A stretch of DNA of 64,000 nt, from positions 62,001 to 126,000 of the forward strand of contig NZ_JXRR01000001.1 of assembly GCF_000829515.1 (NCBI RefSeq), read 5' to 3'. The DNA comes from Jeotgalibacillus campisalis. Lineage in GTDB: Bacteria; Bacillota; Bacilli; Bacillales; Jeotgalibacillaceae. Made by a program: the position numbers and the translations under genes. The notes beneath the pieces were generated by a model. It worked only from the letters and a program-made list of their open reading frames with translations. It was not told where the DNA came from and ran no database searches. Below, one piece after another: positions 62,095 to 64,000 of this stretch; positions within the stretch are counted from its first letter, which is position 1, and each line of letters starts with the position of its first letter.

Positions 62095-63498
62095 ATGGCG
62101 AATGATTTATCTGCATACTTCTTAACCAATCACGAACGACATCTAAACGAACTTTCTGAGTGGCTGTCGATCCCAAGCATCAGTTCCTTATCCGCACATA
62201 AAAAAGATACTGTCAAGGGAGCGGAATGGATTGTCCGTGAGCTGAAAAGAATCGGAATGGAAAAGGTTGAGGTTTACCCTACTCAAGGCCACCCAGTCGT
62301 TTATGCAGAACGGCTGCACGCTAAAGAAAAGCCGACTGTGCTTGTCTACGGACATTATGACGTACAACCCGTTGATCCGCTGCACCTCTGGGAATCCGAC
62401 CCATTTAAACCTGCTATACGTGATAATAAAATCTACGCCAGAGGAGCTACAGATGATAAAGGACAGACTTTTATGCACTTGAAGGTCGTTGAAGCTTTAT
62501 TAAAAGAGCATGGAGAGCTCCCTGTTAATATTAAGTTTTTAATCGAAGGCGAAGAAGAAATCGGCAGTATTAATCTTCCTGAATTTGTTGAAAAAAACCA
62601 GGAGCTTTTATTTACGGACGTAATCGTCATATCGGATACCGGGATGCAGGAAAAAGGGCAGCCTGCCTTATGCTACGGTCTTCGGGGTCTTGCGGGTTTG
62701 CAAATAGATGTAAAAGGGGCAAAAGGGGATCTTCATTCAGGACAATTTGGCGGAGCGGTGCAAAACGCCCTGCACGCCCTCGTTCATTTACTGGATTCAT
62801 TTCGTAATGAAGATGGTGTGATTCAGGTCGAACGCTTTTACGATAAAGTTAAAGACTTAGAGGATGAAGAAAAAAAAGTCCATGATTCACTTCAATTCAG
62901 TGATAAAGAGTTAAAAAAAGAGCTTGAAGTAAACGATTTAGCAGGAGAAAAAGGATTTTCCACCCTTGAGCGGATGTGGGTAAGACCAACCCTCGAAATT
63001 AATGGAATGTGGGGCGGTTATCAAGGAGAAGGCCTTAAAACTGTATTGCCTAATGAAGCGCATGCCAAGATCACTTGCCGGCTGGTACCAGACCAGGATC
63101 CTGATGAAATCATTCGGCTATTAACCGCTCATATAGAAGCCCATACTCCTGCAGGCGTGACGGTCGCTGTGACTGTATATGATAAGGGTGCTCCTTATGT
63201 GGCGCCTTACGATCATCCAGCGATCCAGGCGGCTGGACGTTCATATGAGAAAATTTACGATGTGCCTGTCCAGTATATACGCAGAGGCGGAACGATCCCC
63301 ATCGTCGCAGAATTTGATCAGATTCTAAAAAAACCGGTTGTCCTTATGGGCTTCGGACTGCCGGGAGAAAACTTCCATGCACCAAATGAACATTTTCATC
63401 TTGAAAATTTTGATTACGGTTTAAGAGTCATCACTGATTATTTACAGGAGCTGCCTAAAGCACTTGAAAAAAGCAACGATTTAACTCAAAAATTATAG
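62095..63498 (+). CDS. M20 family dipeptidase
   Basis: A 467-residue di-zinc peptidase. Metal ligands are in YGHYDVQPVDP, GATDDKGQ (bridging Asp), GEEEIGS (catalytic Glu) and ISDTGM, with the C-terminal His in GENFHAPNEHF. The dimerisation (lid) domain lies between, with GLRGLAGLQIDVKGAKGDLHSG. It resembles carnosinase-like dipeptidases. It acts in the cytoplasm on short peptides; the exact substrate is unknown. Confidence 0.92.
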   Translation: MANDLSAYFLTNHERHLNELSEWLSIPSISSLSAHKKDTVKGAEWIVRELKRIGMEKVEVYPTQGHPVVYAERLHAKEKPTVLVYGHYDVQPVDPLHLWESDPFKPAIRDNKIYARGATDDKGQTFMHLKVVEALLKEHGELPVNIKFLIEGEEEIGSINLPEFVEKNQELLFTDVIVISDTGMQEKGQPALCYGLRGLAGLQIDVKGAKGDLHSGQFGGAVQNALHALVHLLDSFRNEDGVIQVERFYDKVKDLEDEEKKVHDSLQFSDKELKKELEVNDLAGEKGFSTLERMWVRPTLEINGMWGGYQGEGLKTVLPNEAHAKITCRLVPDQDPDEIIRLLTAHIEAHTPAGVTVAVTVYDKGAPYVAPYDHPAIQAAGRSYEKIYDVPVQYIRRGGTIPIVAEFDQILKKPVVLMGFGLPGENFHAPNEHFHLENFDYGLRVITDYLQELPKALEKSNDLTQKL

Positions 63499-63521
63499 TG
63501 GTCTTACCCTAAAACTAAAAC

Positions 63522-63570
63522 AAAAAGCCGCTCCCCATTCTGCCTTAATAGAACGAGGGGCGGCTATTTG
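63522..63570 (+). terminator. Probable terminator of the dipeptidase gene
   Basis: AGCCGCTCCCC pairs with GGGGCGGCT across a loop. The T-run after it is short. Confidence 0.5.
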
Positions 63571-63651
63571 TCATTAAAATCCACTCTATGAAATGTTCAA
63601 TTCTCATCTGTCCGTCAAAATACAGCGCGGACTCAAGAAATTTTATTCTTA

Positions 63652-63864
63652 TTACGTTCTCATTAGCCTGCTGGTCGCAATTATTCGGTACAGATCACTA
63701 ACTGGTTTATTTTCCCGTTCCCAGTCCCCGGTTATAATACCTGGTATTTCAAATGTCTTTTCCATTTTAATCATCAGATCTGCGTATAAGTCATCCAACT
63801 GGTCACCAGTTTGAGTTTGTGTTTGAAGTGTTTCAAATTCGTTCAATAATGATTCAATAGACAT
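63652..63864 (-). CDS. Small conserved hypothetical protein
   Basis: A 70-residue acidic, helical protein (MSIESLLNEFETLQTQTQTG, then LYADLMIKMEKTFEIPGII). No membrane segment or metal motif is visible. AAAGGAA lies about 8 nt before the ATG, and base use is like the neighbours, so I believe it is a gene. I do not recognise the family. Confidence 0.55.
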   Translation of the reverse strand: MSIESLLNEFETLQTQTQTGDQLDDLYADLMIKMEKTFEIPGIITGDWERENKPVSDLYRIIATSRLMRT

Positions 63865-64000
63865 GCTTATTGTTCCTTTCCTTCTTTTCCTGTTTAGCGT
63901 GAAGCAGTACTAATTTGCACCTTGTAACTATTCCCCTATAGCATTCCATTCGAAACCACTGGCGGCACATTTACTTTCCCACTATCTTTATCGAGGTGAC

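Noticed and set aside
1-64000. CRISPR array, tRNA, rRNA, prophage or intact insertion sequence
   Set aside because: No regular short repeats with spacers, no cloverleaf or rRNA segments, and no transposase, integrase or phage structural genes are present.

Overview
The window is chromosomal DNA from a low-to-moderate GC, endospore-forming member of the Bacillaceae. The evidence is gerQ (spore coat), the sporulation checkpoint gene sda, a bacillithiol deacetylase of the BshB2 type, a SigB-type stress promoter in front of a YflT-like gene, strong GGAGG ribosome sites with many TTG starts, and many B. subtilis-like gene neighbourhoods. I cannot fix the genus from sequence alone. There are no rRNA or tRNA genes, CRISPR arrays, phage genes or complete insertion sequences.

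Layout. 1-4 kb: the gerQ-ywdK-ywdI-ung neighbourhood with a DUF4230 protein and the pyridoxal kinase pdxK. 4-6.7 kb: yojF-bshB2 and a PfkB sugar kinase. 6.7-7.1 kb: two 146-bp repeats differing at one base. 7.2-10.5 kb: an ECF sigma/DUF4179 pair, a Cof phosphatase and sda. 10.8-13.8 kb: a YjiH-type permease and a PAS histidine kinase. 14-16.6 kb: threonine degradation genes (tdh, kbl), each preceded by the same GGACA-N2-TGTCC palindrome. 16.8-26.5 kb: a helical-repeat protein, a double P-loop ATPase, an acyl-CoA dehydrogenase-like protein, YczE, a GNAT enzyme, a SigB-type stress gene, ybaK, a TetL-like exporter, a lipoprotein gene with one internal stop, and a small lipoprotein. 26.5-31.8 kb: topB, an Na+/H+-type antiporter and an NAD(P)-binding protein. 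31.9-35.2 kb: the conserved but poorly understood ATP-grasp/alpha-E/transglutaminase operon. 35.4-40.4 kb: a second antiporter and a marR-MATE-VOC operon with an operator on its own -35 box. 40.4-44.3 kb: a TPP riboswitch driving ykoFEDC (thiamine/HMP uptake). 44.4-49.4 kb: an orphan ECF sigma factor, an ABC-F protein, a YhfW-like Rieske oxidoreductase and proC.

49.5-56.7 kb is an arsenic-resistance island. It holds arsR-arsB-arsC-arsD-arsA followed by a dual-specificity-type phosphatase and a HesB/IscA-like protein, then a GC-rich array of four 125-bp hairpin repeats, then on the opposite strand a second ArsR, a permease with a damaged 5' end, and a 30-residue CC-motif peptide. 56.8-63.9 kb carries an alpha/beta hydrolase, a SAM (S-box) riboswitch in front of an LLM-type monooxygenase plus an ATP-grasp ligase, a CNNM/CorC-like transporter, and an M20 dipeptidase.

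The most interesting signals are the S-box-controlled monooxygenase/ATP-grasp pair, the shared palindrome at tdh and kbl, the extended ars operon with its broken second locus, the A-B-B-A hairpin repeat array whose units keep their stems while changing sequence, and the ATP-grasp/alpha-E/transglutaminase triad.
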